Source: Pseudomonas fluorescens | GTDB taxonomy: Bacteria > Pseudomonadota > Gammaproteobacteria > Pseudomonadales > Pseudomonadaceae | NCBI RefSeq assembly: GCF_902497775.2 | Contig: NZ_OZ024668.1 | Span: forward strand, 5,316,326 to 5,380,325 | Length of the DNA: 64,000 nt | Reading direction: 5' to 3' | Shown here: positions 10,141 through 18,296 of the stretch, one piece after another | Numbering within the stretch: the first letter of the stretch is position 1 | How the letters are laid out: the number at the start of each line of letters is the position of its first letter | The notes under the pieces: generated by a model | The model's database searches: none | Seen by the model: only the letters and a program-made list of their open reading frames with translations | Told to the model about the DNA's origin: nothing | Made by a program: the position numbers and the translations under genes

Positions 10141-10911
10141 ATGAAAAAGCTGCTTGCTGTTGTCGCCGCTGTCGCGGCCTTCTCGGCCCAGGCCGAGACC
10201 CTGACTGTTGCCGCCACCCCGGTGCCGCACGCCGAGATCCTCGAGTTCGTCAAACCGGCCCTGGCCAAAGAAGGCGTGGACCTGAAGGTGAAGGTGTTCA
10301 CCGACTACATCCAGCCGAACGTACAGGTGGCCGAGAAGCGCCTGGACGCCAACTTCTTCCAGCACCAGCCGTACCTGGATGAGTTCAACAAGGCCAAGGG
10401 CACCCAGCTGGTGAGCGTTGCCGGTGTGCACCTGGAGCCGCTGGGCGCCTACTCGAGCAAGTACAAGAAACTCGACGAGCTGCCGTCGACTGCCACCGTG
10501 GTCATCCCCAACGACGCCACCAACGGCGGTCGTGCCTTGCTGCTGCTGGACAAGGCCGGTGTGATCAAGCTCAAGGACAACACCAACATCCTCTCGACCG
10601 TCAAAGACATCGCCGAGAACAGCAAGAACCTGAAATTCCGTGAACTGGAAGCGGCGACTATCCCACGCGTGCTGACCCAGGTCGACCTGGCGCTGATCAA
10701 CACCAACTACGCGCTGGAAGCCAAGCTCAACCCTGAGAAGGACGCGCTGGTCATCGAAGGCAGCGATTCGCCTTACGTGAACATCCTGGTGACCCGCGAA
10801 GACAACAAGGACGCCGACGCTGTGAAGAAGCTGGTTGCAGCCCTGCACACGCCGGAAGTGAAGAAGTTCATCGAAGAGAAGTACAAGGGCGCGGTCAAGC
10901 CGGCGTTCTGA
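10141..10911 (+). CDS. metQ: Methionine ABC transporter, substrate-binding protein
   Basis: A 256-residue NlpA-family binding protein. AAGGAG (10128-10133) is spaced 7 bases from ATG 10141. The signal peptide ends AFSAQA with cleavage before ETLTVAATP. There is no lipobox cysteine, so unlike E. coli MetQ this appears to be a soluble periplasmic protein. Family motifs include PVPHAEILEFVKP, DANFFQHQPYL and LINTNYAL. It delivers methionine to MetNI. A 25-bp-armed REP palindrome lies just after the stop. Confidence 0.94.
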   Translation: MKKLLAVVAAVAAFSAQAETLTVAATPVPHAEILEFVKPALAKEGVDLKVKVFTDYIQPNVQVAEKRLDANFFQHQPYLDEFNKAKGTQLVSVAGVHLEPLGAYSSKYKKLDELPSTATVVIPNDATNGGRALLLLDKAGVIKLKDNTNILSTVKDIAENSKNLKFRELEAATIPRVLTQVDLALINTNYALEAKLNPEKDALVIEGSDSPYVNILVTREDNKDADAVKKLVAALHTPEVKKFIEEKYKGAVKPAF

Positions 10912-10922
10912 TTCAAAGACCT

Positions 10923-10977
10923 ATCGCGGGGCAAGCCCGCTCCCACAGGTTTTGTGGGAGCGGGCTTGCCCCGCGAT
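10923..10977. repeat. REP inverted pair, 25-bp perfect arms
   Basis: The left arm 10923-10947 and right arm 10953-10977 are perfectly complementary over 25 bases, with a 5-base spacer. The core GCGGGGCAAGCCCGCTCC is the P. putida-type repetitive extragenic palindrome. It sits between the convergent ends of metQ and the SCO gene and may also stop transcription in both directions. Confidence 0.92.
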
Positions 10978-10981
10978 GCTT

Positions 10982-11614
10982 TCAGTCGCGCTTAACCAGC
11001 CCAGGCAATTGAGCAACCAGCTTCTGGTTGTTGAATGGCGCCCGGATAAACCCGCGCTGCTTGCCATCCGGCCCCAGCAGCGCCAGGTTGCCGCTGTGAT
11101 CGACCGTGTAGTTCGGCTTGCTGGTATCGGCCGGAATGAACGGAATGCTCACGGCATTGGCCAGCTTCTGGATGTTCTCCAGCGAGCCGGTCACCCCGCG
11201 AAAATCCTTGTCGAAATAGCCCAGGTACTGCTTCAGCTGTGCCGGGGTGTCGCGGTTCGGGTCGACACTGACCAACACCACCTGCAAGCGCTCTACCGCC
11301 TCCTTGGGCAGCTCGCTTTTTACCTGGCGCAGCTGGGCGAGGGTGGTCGGGCAGATGTCCGGGCAGAAGGTGTAGCCGAAGAACAGCAGCGACCACTTGC
11401 CCTTAAGCTCATCCATCAGCACTGGCTGGCCTTGCTCGTCGGTCATCTCCACGGCAGGTACCGTGCGGCTCTGCGGCAGCAGGATGATGCCGGCATCGAT
11501 CAGCTCGGTCGGGTTGCCTTCGCTGCGGCCATTGAGCACCTTGTTGACGGTAAGCCCGAGGATCACGGCGACCAGGGCAACGAGAATAAAGACGGTTTTC
11601 TGGGTTCGAGTCAT
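10982..11614 (-). CDS. SCO1/SenC family copper chaperone for cytochrome oxidase
   Basis: A 210-residue membrane-anchored protein with one N-terminal transmembrane segment (about residues 7-24) and a periplasmic thioredoxin fold. The copper-binding CxxxC is in GYTFCPDICPTTL and the third ligand His is in YTVDHSGN. SCO proteins deliver copper to the CuA site of subunit II. The gene is last in the oxidase cluster, and its start overlaps the cyoE stop by 4 bases. Confidence 0.95.
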   Translation of the reverse strand: MTRTQKTVFILVALVAVILGLTVNKVLNGRSEGNPTELIDAGIILLPQSRTVPAVEMTDEQGQPVLMDELKGKWSLLFFGYTFCPDICPTTLAQLRQVKSELPKEAVERLQVVLVSVDPNRDTPAQLKQYLGYFDKDFRGVTGSLENIQKLANAVSIPFIPADTSKPNYTVDHSGNLALLGPDGKQRGFIRAPFNNQKLVAQLPGLVKRD

Positions 11615-12510
11615 AGGTTCAACAGTAGGTAGTGGTCAACAAGCAGCGCGATGAACAGCAGCAACAGGTACCAGATAGAGTACTTGAAGGTCTTGATCGC
11701 CGCGTGCGGCCGACTGCCACGGTACAACACCCAGGCCCACTGCAGGAAGCGCCCGCCCAGGGCCAGGGCGCAGGCCAGGTACAGCGGGCCGCTCATGTGG
11801 ATGGCGTAGGGCAGCAGGCTGACTGCCAACAACACCAGGGTGTACAGCAGGATATGCACCTTGGTGTAGTGCTCGCCGTGGGTTACCGGCAGCATCGGAA
11901 TATCAGCCTTGGCGTACTCTTCCTTGCGGTGAATGGCCAGCGCCCAGAAGTGCGGCGGCGTCCAGGCGAAGATGATCAGCACCAGCAGCAATGGCTCGGC
12001 ACTGATATGCCCGCTGATCGCCACCCAGCCCAGCAGTGGCGGCGCGGCGCCGGCCAAGCCGCCGATGACGATGTTCTGCGGCGTGGCGCGCTTGAGAAAG
12101 CCGGTGTAGATCACCGCGTAACCGAGCAGCGAGGCCAGGGTCAGCCAGGCTGTCAGGGCGTTGGTGAACACCAGCAACAAGGCCATGCCCAGGGTCGCCA
12201 GCAGCAGGGCAAAGGTCAGTGCCGCCGCTGGCGCCACCCGGCCTTCGGCCATTGGCCGTTTATGGGTACGCGCCATCAGTGCGTCGATGCGCCGGTCGAG
12301 CACATGATTGACCACCGCAGCACCACCGGCGCAACAGGCAATGCCCAGGTTGCCGAACAGCAGAATGGTCCACGGCACCCCGGCGCGGGTGGCGAGGAAC
12401 ATGCCGACCAGCGAGGTGATCAGCATCAGTACCACCACTTTGGGCTTGGTCAGCTCGAGGTAGTCCCGCCAGCCTGCTTGCAGCCTGCGCTCGCTCAGAA
12501 GCGTCGCCAT
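11611..12510 (-). CDS. cyoE: Heme O synthase (protoheme IX farnesyltransferase)
   Basis: A 299-residue UbiA-family integral membrane prenyltransferase that adds a farnesyl group to heme B to give heme O. The first Asp-rich catalytic motif is NHVLDRRIDALMARTHKRPM and the second cytoplasmic loop has HRKEEYAKADIPMLPVTHG. About nine hydrophobic segments are visible. It lies between ctaA and SCO with overlaps at both ends (16 and 4 bases), so heme O and heme A synthesis are coupled. The name ctaB is also used. Confidence 0.95.
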   Translation of the reverse strand: MATLLSERRLQAGWRDYLELTKPKVVVLMLITSLVGMFLATRAGVPWTILLFGNLGIACCAGGAAVVNHVLDRRIDALMARTHKRPMAEGRVAPAAALTFALLLATLGMALLLVFTNALTAWLTLASLLGYAVIYTGFLKRATPQNIVIGGLAGAAPPLLGWVAISGHISAEPLLLVLIIFAWTPPHFWALAIHRKEEYAKADIPMLPVTHGEHYTKVHILLYTLVLLAVSLLPYAIHMSGPLYLACALALGGRFLQWAWVLYRGSRPHAAIKTFKYSIWYLLLLFIALLVDHYLLLNL

Positions 12511-13577
12511 GAATTATCTCCCAGATAATGAACGACTCCGCCACTCGTCAGCGGGGTCAGGCGCCAGCCCTGGCTGACCCGACGGGCTTTGGCCTGGGCA
12601 ACCAGGCGAATGCGGTAATTGACCAGCACCATGCTCAGCAACAGCATGGCGCCACCGGCGTTGTGGGCTACAGCAACGGCCAGTGGCAGATGGAACACCA
12701 CATTGCTGATGCCCAGGCTCACCTGCACGGCCAGTGCCACCAGCACCAACCCCGCCAGCCTGCTCAAGCCTTGGCGATGCAGTTTCCAGCTCAGGATCAG
12801 CATGACGGCGGTCACCAGCAAGGCGCCCAGACGGTGGCTCATATGAATCGCCGTACGCGCATCGCTGTCGAGCTGGCCGCCCAGGTAATTGGGGCCGATG
12901 TGCTGGGTCAGGTGAAAGCCGTTGGCGAAGTCCGCCTGCGGCCACCACTGGCCATGGCAGGTTGGCAGGTCGATACAGGCTACTGCCGCGTAGTTGGCGC
13001 TGACCCAGCCGCCCAAGGCGATCTGGCCGATCACCACCAGCAAACCCAGCGCCGCCACCCGGCGCACGCTCAACGGCAGCTTGGGCAAGGGCGCAAAGGC
13101 GCGTGACAGGCGCAGACTAAGCAGGAACAACAGGCTCAAGGTGGCAAAGCCGCCTAATAGATGTGCAGTAACCACCTGCGGCCACAGTTTGAGGGTCACC
13201 GTCCACATGCCAAAGGCCGCCTGGGCGAACACCACGCCGAGCAACAGCAGCGGCAGGCGATACGGCTGGCCGTCACGGCCATGGCGGCGCCAGGCCTGCA
13301 AGGCCAGCAGGGTGATCACCAGCGCCAGGGTACCGGCAAAGTAGCGGTGGACCATTTCGTTGCGGCCCTTGTGCGCCTCCACCGGCGTGTCGGGGAAGTG
13401 CCGCTCGGCGTGGGCCAATTGCGCTTCGGTCTTGGGCACGCTGATAAAGCCATAGCACCCCGGCCAGTCCGGGCAACCCAGGCCGGCATGGGTCAAACGG
13501 GTATAGGCACCGAGCAAGACGACAACCAGTGCCAGCAGGGTGGCGAAGACGGCGAGGCGAAATCCTGGTCTGGCCAT
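12495..13577 (-). CDS. ctaA: Heme A synthase (COX15/CtaA)
   Basis: A 360-residue membrane protein with about eight hydrophobic segments that oxidises heme O to heme A. It carries the family sequences LGAYTRLTHAGLGCPDWPGCYG and EMVHRYFAGTLAL in the first half, and HLLGG and HMSHRLGALLV in the rest; these His residues are expected heme ligands. A cysteine pair (CIDLPTC) lies in the second periplasmic loop. It starts 9 bases after the SCO-like CxxxC protein gene. Confidence 0.95.
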   Translation of the reverse strand: MARPGFRLAVFATLLALVVVLLGAYTRLTHAGLGCPDWPGCYGFISVPKTEAQLAHAERHFPDTPVEAHKGRNEMVHRYFAGTLALVITLLALQAWRRHGRDGQPYRLPLLLLGVVFAQAAFGMWTVTLKLWPQVVTAHLLGGFATLSLLFLLSLRLSRAFAPLPKLPLSVRRVAALGLLVVIGQIALGGWVSANYAAVACIDLPTCHGQWWPQADFANGFHLTQHIGPNYLGGQLDSDARTAIHMSHRLGALLVTAVMLILSWKLHRQGLSRLAGLVLVALAVQVSLGISNVVFHLPLAVAVAHNAGGAMLLLSMVLVNYRIRLVAQAKARRVSQGWRLTPLTSGGVVHYLGDNSWRRF

Positions 13578-13586
13578 AGCGATGTC

Positions 13587-14180
13587 CTACCCGATATTGG
13601 ACAGTTTCAGCAGGTGGCGCAGGTCATTGAGCAAGTCCTTGCCCTTGATCCTGGCGTCGTAGCGCAGTACCAGGTTGCCGTGCGGGTCGATGATCCACAG
13701 CTGGGCATCCTGTTTGCCCTGGCTGACCGCGCCGTAGCGCGACAGGTCCAGAGGGTAGCGCTGCAGTTGCGGGTACTCGCGATCCAGCTTGGCCTGATAG
13801 TCGGCCGCCAGTGGCTGGGCGGCGGCCAGGGCATGGCTGGCGCGGCTGGCATCGCGGCCCAGGCCGATCTGGATCTGCCGGGCCAGGTACACCAGTTGCT
13901 GGCAATCCAGCCCGCAATCCTTGGGCGTACTCACCAGCAGTTGCCAGCGCCCTTCGTCCGCACTCACGCCAAGGTCGCCACGGGTCTGGCCGGTGCCGAT
14001 CATTTCCCCGTGGTAGCTACGGCTGTCGGGCACCCAGAACTTGAGTTTGTACATGCTGGTGGCGAGGATCATCGGGCCGAGGACCACCAGCAGGATCAGC
14101 AGCAGTTGCAGGCGCCCGCGCGTACGGCTGCGCGGTGCCTTGCCTTCAGACATGTTGAGTGGACTTGTGACGGCTCCCAT
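13587..14180 (-). CDS. Membrane-anchored thioredoxin-like protein with CxxxC, probable oxidase assembly factor
   Basis: A 197-residue protein with one transmembrane segment (about residues 24-45) and a periplasmic part. STPKDCGLDCQQL holds a CxxxC pair where SCO proteins have CPDIC, and LWIIDPHGNLVLRYD resembles the SCO segment that carries the His ligand, so a degenerate SCO/thioredoxin fold is likely. I chose ATG 14180 (MGAVTSPLN), which has AAGGAG 7 bases upstream; it overlaps the SURF1 gene by 35 bases. Databases usually call the ortholog hypothetical. A role in copper or thiol handling for the oxidase is inferred from sequence and position. Confidence 0.8.
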   Translation of the reverse strand: MGAVTSPLNMSEGKAPRSRTRGRLQLLLILLVVLGPMILATSMYKLKFWVPDSRSYHGEMIGTGQTRGDLGVSADEGRWQLLVSTPKDCGLDCQQLVYLARQIQIGLGRDASRASHALAAAQPLAADYQAKLDREYPQLQRYPLDLSRYGAVSQGKQDAQLWIIDPHGNLVLRYDARIKGKDLLNDLRHLLKLSNIG

Positions 14181-14886
14181 GCTGTTTCTCCTTGTTGTTA
14201 TGCCAGCCGAAGTAGAGGTAGAGCAGCACCAGGGCCAACGCCAGGGCAAACCACTGCACGGCGTAACCCAGGTGTTTTTCCGGGCCCAGGGCGACTACCG
14301 GCCAATCCAGCCGGTAACTGGCCAGGCCCGGTTCCAGGCGCAATTCGTGGGCAAAACCTTCGCGGCCCAGCTGCGGCCACAGCGCGCCGGCGTCGATGGC
14401 GGTCAGCAGCCGCGGCCAACTGCCGCCTTGCGGGTCGGCATGCAGTTGAAAGGTGGCGCCAGGGGCGACATACACCGCAGCATCCAGGCTCAAGGGTTGC
14501 TCAGGCGTGCTGAACTGCACGGGGATGCGACGGTCCGGCCAGGGCAGCCAGCCGCGATTGATCAACAGCCACAGGCCGCTGGCCTGGTCGAAAAAGGGTT
14601 GCAGCAGCTCGACGCCAACCTGGCCGTCGCGCATGCGGTTATCCAGCAACAGGCTGTGCTGAGCATCAAACTGGCCGTACAGGTGCACCCGGCGATAGGC
14701 CGGATCCTCAATCTGCAGCAACTGCGCACTGCCCACCGCGTCGCTGCCACTGCGCTCGGCGTAGACCTGCAGCAACTGGCGTTTCTGTTCGGCACGCCCG
14801 AGCTGCCAGCAGCCCAGCGCAATCAACCCCGGCAGCAGCAACAGCACTACCAGGGTCGGCGCGATGCCGGGGCGAAAGCGCTTCAC
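14146..14886 (-). CDS. SURF1 family cytochrome oxidase biogenesis protein
   Basis: A 246-residue SURF1-like protein with transmembrane segments at both ends (about residues 10-28 and 215-233) and a periplasmic domain between. Signatures are LGCWQLGRAEQKR near the N-terminus and LLINRGWLPWPDRR in the middle. SURF1 helps insert heme A into subunit I. The C-terminal tail is short and charged. It sits between coxC and the thioredoxin-like gene in the oxidase cluster. Confidence 0.92.
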   Translation of the reverse strand: MKRFRPGIAPTLVVLLLLPGLIALGCWQLGRAEQKRQLLQVYAERSGSDAVGSAQLLQIEDPAYRRVHLYGQFDAQHSLLLDNRMRDGQVGVELLQPFFDQASGLWLLINRGWLPWPDRRIPVQFSTPEQPLSLDAAVYVAPGATFQLHADPQGGSWPRLLTAIDAGALWPQLGREGFAHELRLEPGLASYRLDWPVVALGPEKHLGYAVQWFALALALVLLYLYFGWHNNKEKQHGSRHKSTQHV

Positions 14887-14949
14887 CGGGCCCTCGAAAG
14901 GTCAGTCGCTATACTTGTACTCATCACTGCATCCCCCCGGAGTTTCGCC

Positions 14950-15153
14950 ATGCTTAAAGCCGCGATTGTCCTGATGCTGTTGGCGACCATCGCCAGCCTG
15001 TTCAGCGGCCTGTTCTTTCTGGTCAAGGACGACGGACAGTCGACTCGCCTGCTTAAAGCCCTGACTGTTCGCGTCACCCTGGCCGCCTTGACCCTGGCCC
15101 TGGTGACCTGGGGTTTCTACAGCGGCCAGTTGGTTTCCCACGCGCCGTTCTGA
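14950..15153 (+). CDS. Twin transmembrane protein, DUF2909 family
   Basis: A 67-residue protein made of two hydrophobic helices (about 3-24 and 43-62) joined by a polar linker, KDDGQSTRLLKALTVR. GGAG lies 8 bases before ATG 14950. It matches the small DUF2909/twin-transmembrane family. It lies on the plus strand between coxC and the SURF1 gene, against the direction of the oxidase cluster. Its function is unknown; the location suggests a link to oxidase assembly or stability. Confidence 0.8.
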   Translation: MLKAAIVLMLLATIASLFSGLFFLVKDDGQSTRLLKALTVRVTLAALTLALVTWGFYSGQLVSHAPF

Positions 15154-15159
15154 GCCCGG

Positions 15160-16047
15160 CTACAGCACGTAAACGAAGATAAACAGCCCCACCCAGACCA
15201 CATCGACGAAGTGCCAGTACCAGCTGGCCGCTTCGAAACCGAAGTGTTTATCGGCGTTGAAGTGCCCGCGCAGGATGCGCACCAGCATCACGATCAGAAT
15301 CAGCGTGCCCATGGTCACATGGGCACCGTGGAACCCTGTGAGCATGAAGAAAGTTGCGCCATAAATGCCCGACCCCAGGGTCAGCCCCAGTTCGGTATAG
15401 GCCTCGTGATACTCGTAGGCTTGCAGCACCAGGAAGGCCAGGCCGAGCAGAATAGTCAGCGCCAGCCAGGCCTTGAGCGGGCCGCGGTGATTCTTGCGCA
15501 AGGCATGGTGGGCGATGGTGATCGTGACACTGGAGCTGACCAGCAAAATGGTGTTGATCAGCGGCAGGTGCCAGGGGTCGATGATGTCCTTGGGCGGCGG
15601 AAACAGTTTCGGGTCTGGCGTGTGCAGCAACGGCCAGGAAAACTCGAAGTTCGGCCATAGCATGTGCGCCACGCCCTTGGCGCCATCCCCACCGAGCCAG
15701 GGCCCGGCCAGATTGCGCACATAGAACAGCGCACCGAAGAAGGCGATGAAGAACATCACCTCGGAGAAGATGAACCACGACATGCCCCAGCGAAACGAGC
15801 GGTCCAGCTGCGGGCTGTAGAGCCCGGCACGGCTTTCCTTGACCACCGCGCCAAACCAGCCGAACAGCATGTAGGCCAGGCACAGGGCGCCGAAGAAAAA
15901 GATCCACGGCCCATGGGATTCCGGGCGCCCGGCCTTTAAGTCGTTGAACCAGGTGCCCAGGCCGAACACGGTGATGAACATGCCGACCGTGGCGATGATC
16001 GGCCACTTGCTTTGCGCCGGTACGTAATAGTGCTCATGGGAAGCCAT
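15160..16047 (-). CDS. coxC: Cytochrome c oxidase subunit III
   Basis: A 295-residue membrane subunit with seven hydrophobic segments. Typical stretches are WGMSWFIFSEVMFFIAFFGA, with the conserved Glu in the third helix, then GFHGAHVTMGT and WYWHFVDVVWVGLF at the C-terminus. It stabilises the oxidase core and the proton uptake path. ATG 16047 (MASHEHYYVP) follows AAGGAG. The gene (also called ctaE) follows ctaG by 13 bases. Confidence 0.96.
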   Translation of the reverse strand: MASHEHYYVPAQSKWPIIATVGMFITVFGLGTWFNDLKAGRPESHGPWIFFFGALCLAYMLFGWFGAVVKESRAGLYSPQLDRSFRWGMSWFIFSEVMFFIAFFGALFYVRNLAGPWLGGDGAKGVAHMLWPNFEFSWPLLHTPDPKLFPPPKDIIDPWHLPLINTILLVSSSVTITIAHHALRKNHRGPLKAWLALTILLGLAFLVLQAYEYHEAYTELGLTLGSGIYGATFFMLTGFHGAHVTMGTLILIVMLVRILRGHFNADKHFGFEAASWYWHFVDVVWVGLFIFVYVL

Positions 16048-16060
16048 CGTGGTGTTCTCC

Positions 16061-16630
16061 TTATCGGGCGCCCTGTGCAACCGGGTCCGCCAGGTGTGCG
16101 ACTGGCGGGTGGCGAGCGGTGATATCGAACAGCGTGTAAGCCAGCGTCAGGTGTTTCACATCCTTGGGCAGGTCGCGGTCGACGATGAAACGCACCGGCA
16201 TTTCGATGCGTTCACCTGGCTGCAGCACCTGCTGGGTAAAGCAGAAGCATTCGGTCTTGTGAAAATACGCCGCCGCCTCGGCCGGGGTAATGCTGGGAAT
16301 GGCCTGGGCGCTCATAGGCTTGTCCGTCGGGTTGCGGGCGATGAACACCATCTGGTTGACCGCCCCCGGGTTGACGTCGATCTGGTCGGCGGTGGAGTAG
16401 AAGTCCCAGACCATGTCACTGGCATTGGTCGACATGAACTGCACCTTGACCGTGCGATTCAGGTCACTGACCTGAGTGCCTTCATACTGCCCACCGGTCT
16501 TGCCGTTGATGCCGAAGGCTTTGCACATCACGTCATAGATCGGCACCAGGGCAAAGCCAAAGGCGAACATCACCACGGTCAGCAGCATCAGCCGCCATAC
16601 CAGGCGTTTGAGCGAGGTCCCTTCACTCAT
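16061..16630 (-). CDS. ctaG: Cytochrome c oxidase assembly protein CtaG/Cox11
   Basis: A 189-residue protein with one N-terminal transmembrane segment (about 10-30) and a periplasmic beta-sandwich. The copper-binding cysteines are in the conserved KTECFCFTQQ (CFCF motif), and PVRFIVDRDLP follows. Cox11 inserts copper into the CuB site of subunit I. The gene lies 24 bases after coxA and directly before coxC, in the usual order. Confidence 0.95.
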   Translation of the reverse strand: MSEGTSLKRLVWRLMLLTVVMFAFGFALVPIYDVMCKAFGINGKTGGQYEGTQVSDLNRTVKVQFMSTNASDMVWDFYSTADQIDVNPGAVNQMVFIARNPTDKPMSAQAIPSITPAEAAAYFHKTECFCFTQQVLQPGERIEMPVRFIVDRDLPKDVKHLTLAYTLFDITARHPPVAHLADPVAQGAR

Positions 16631-16654
16631 GCTGCATCCTCCGGCCGAAGCCGT

Positions 16655-18244
16655 TCATTTCACTTCCGGTGGCGTCTGGAAGGTGTGATAGGGCGCTGGC
16701 GACGGCACCGACCATTCCAGCCCTTCGGCGCCATCCCAGGGTTTGGCCGGCGCCGGGGCGCCGCCGCGAATGCACTTGATGACGATGAACAGGAAGAAAA
16801 TCTGCGTGGCACCGAAGGTGAAGGCGCCGATCGACGAGATCATGTTGAAGTCGGCGAACTGCAGGTTGTAGTCCGGGATCCTGCGCGGCATGCCGGCCAG
16901 GCCAACGAAGTGCATGGGGAAGAAAGCCATGTTCATGCCGATGAACGACAGCCAGAAGTGCAGCTTGCCCAGGGTTTCGTCGTACATGTGCCCGGTCCAC
17001 TTCGGCAGCCAGTAATAAGCCGAGGCAAAGATGCCGAAGATCGCCCCAGGCACCAGCACGTAATGGAAGTGGGCCACCACGAAGTAGGTGTCGTGGTACT
17101 GGAAGTCCGCCGGGGCAATCGCCAGCATCAACCCGGAGAAGCCGCCGATGGTGAAGAGGATGACGAAGGCGATAGCAAACAGCATCGGCGTCTCGAAGGT
17201 CAGCGAGCCCTCCCACATGGTGCTCACCCAGTTGAACACCTTCACCCCGGTGGGCACCGCGATCAGCATGGTGGCGTACATGAAGAACAACTCGCCGACC
17301 ACCGGAATGCCGACCACGAACATGTGGTGGGCCCAGACGATAAACGACAGGAAGGCGATCGCCCCGGTGGCGTAGACCATCGAGGTGTAACCGAACAGCG
17401 GCTTGCGCGAGAACGCCGGGATGATCGAACTGACCGCACCGAAGGCCGGCAGGATCATGATGTACACCTCGGGGTGGCCGAAGAACCAGAACACATGCTG
17501 GAACAGCACCGGGTCACCGCCGCCGGCGGCGCTGAAGAAGCTGGTGCCGAAGTGGATGTCCATCAACATCATGGTCACCACGCCCGCCAGTACCGGCATC
17601 ACCGCGATCAGCAGGAAGGCGGTGATCAGCCAGGTCCAGACGAACAGCGGCATTTTCATCAACGTCATGCCCGGGGCACGCAGGTTGAGGATGGTAGCAA
17701 TGACGTTGATCGCGCCCATGATCGAGCTGATGCCCATCAGGTGGATGGCGAAGATGAAGAAGGTCACGCTCTCCGGCGCGTAGGTGGTGGAGAGCGGAGC
17801 GTAGAAGGTCCAGCCGAAGTTCGGCCCGCCGCCGGGCATGAACAGGGTCGACACCAGCAGCAGGAAGGCCGCCGGCAGCAGCCAGAAGCTGAAGTTGTTC
17901 ATCCGTGGCAGGGCCATGTCCGGCGCGCCGATCATCAGCGGAATCATCCAGTTGGCCAGGCCGACGAAAGCCGGCATCACCGCACCGAAGACCATCACCA
18001 GGCCGTGCATGGTGGTCATCTGGTTGAAGAATTCCGGCTGGACGATCTGCAGTCCGGGCTGGAACAGCTCGGCGCGGATGACCATGGCAAACGAGCCGCC
18101 GAGCAGGAACATCATGAAACTGAACCACAGGTACAGGGTGCCGATGTCTTTGTGGTTGGTAGTCAGCACCCAGCGCATCAGGCCCTTGGCCGGCCCGTGG
18201 GCGTGCTCATGACCGTGGCTGTGGTCGTCGATCACTGCGCTCAT
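16655..18244 (-). CDS. coxA: Cytochrome c oxidase subunit I
   Basis: A 529-residue catalytic subunit with twelve transmembrane helices that holds heme a and the heme a3-CuB centre. Recognisable parts are TMHGLVMVFGAVMP (low-spin heme His), WFFGHPEVYIMILP (CuB His and the cross-linked Tyr), HHMF (CuB His pair) and HFHYVLVPG (heme His residues). It reduces oxygen to water and pumps protons. The gene is also called ctaD. It follows coxB by 52 bases and has AGGAGA upstream of its ATG. Confidence 0.98.
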   Translation of the reverse strand: MSAVIDDHSHGHEHAHGPAKGLMRWVLTTNHKDIGTLYLWFSFMMFLLGGSFAMVIRAELFQPGLQIVQPEFFNQMTTMHGLVMVFGAVMPAFVGLANWMIPLMIGAPDMALPRMNNFSFWLLPAAFLLLVSTLFMPGGGPNFGWTFYAPLSTTYAPESVTFFIFAIHLMGISSIMGAINVIATILNLRAPGMTLMKMPLFVWTWLITAFLLIAVMPVLAGVVTMMLMDIHFGTSFFSAAGGGDPVLFQHVFWFFGHPEVYIMILPAFGAVSSIIPAFSRKPLFGYTSMVYATGAIAFLSFIVWAHHMFVVGIPVVGELFFMYATMLIAVPTGVKVFNWVSTMWEGSLTFETPMLFAIAFVILFTIGGFSGLMLAIAPADFQYHDTYFVVAHFHYVLVPGAIFGIFASAYYWLPKWTGHMYDETLGKLHFWLSFIGMNMAFFPMHFVGLAGMPRRIPDYNLQFADFNMISSIGAFTFGATQIFFLFIVIKCIRGGAPAPAKPWDGAEGLEWSVPSPAPYHTFQTPPEVK

Positions 18245-18296
18245 GTCCTGTCTCCTGCAGTCCGGTGGCTAGGGCGCGGATACGCATCAACCCGGC

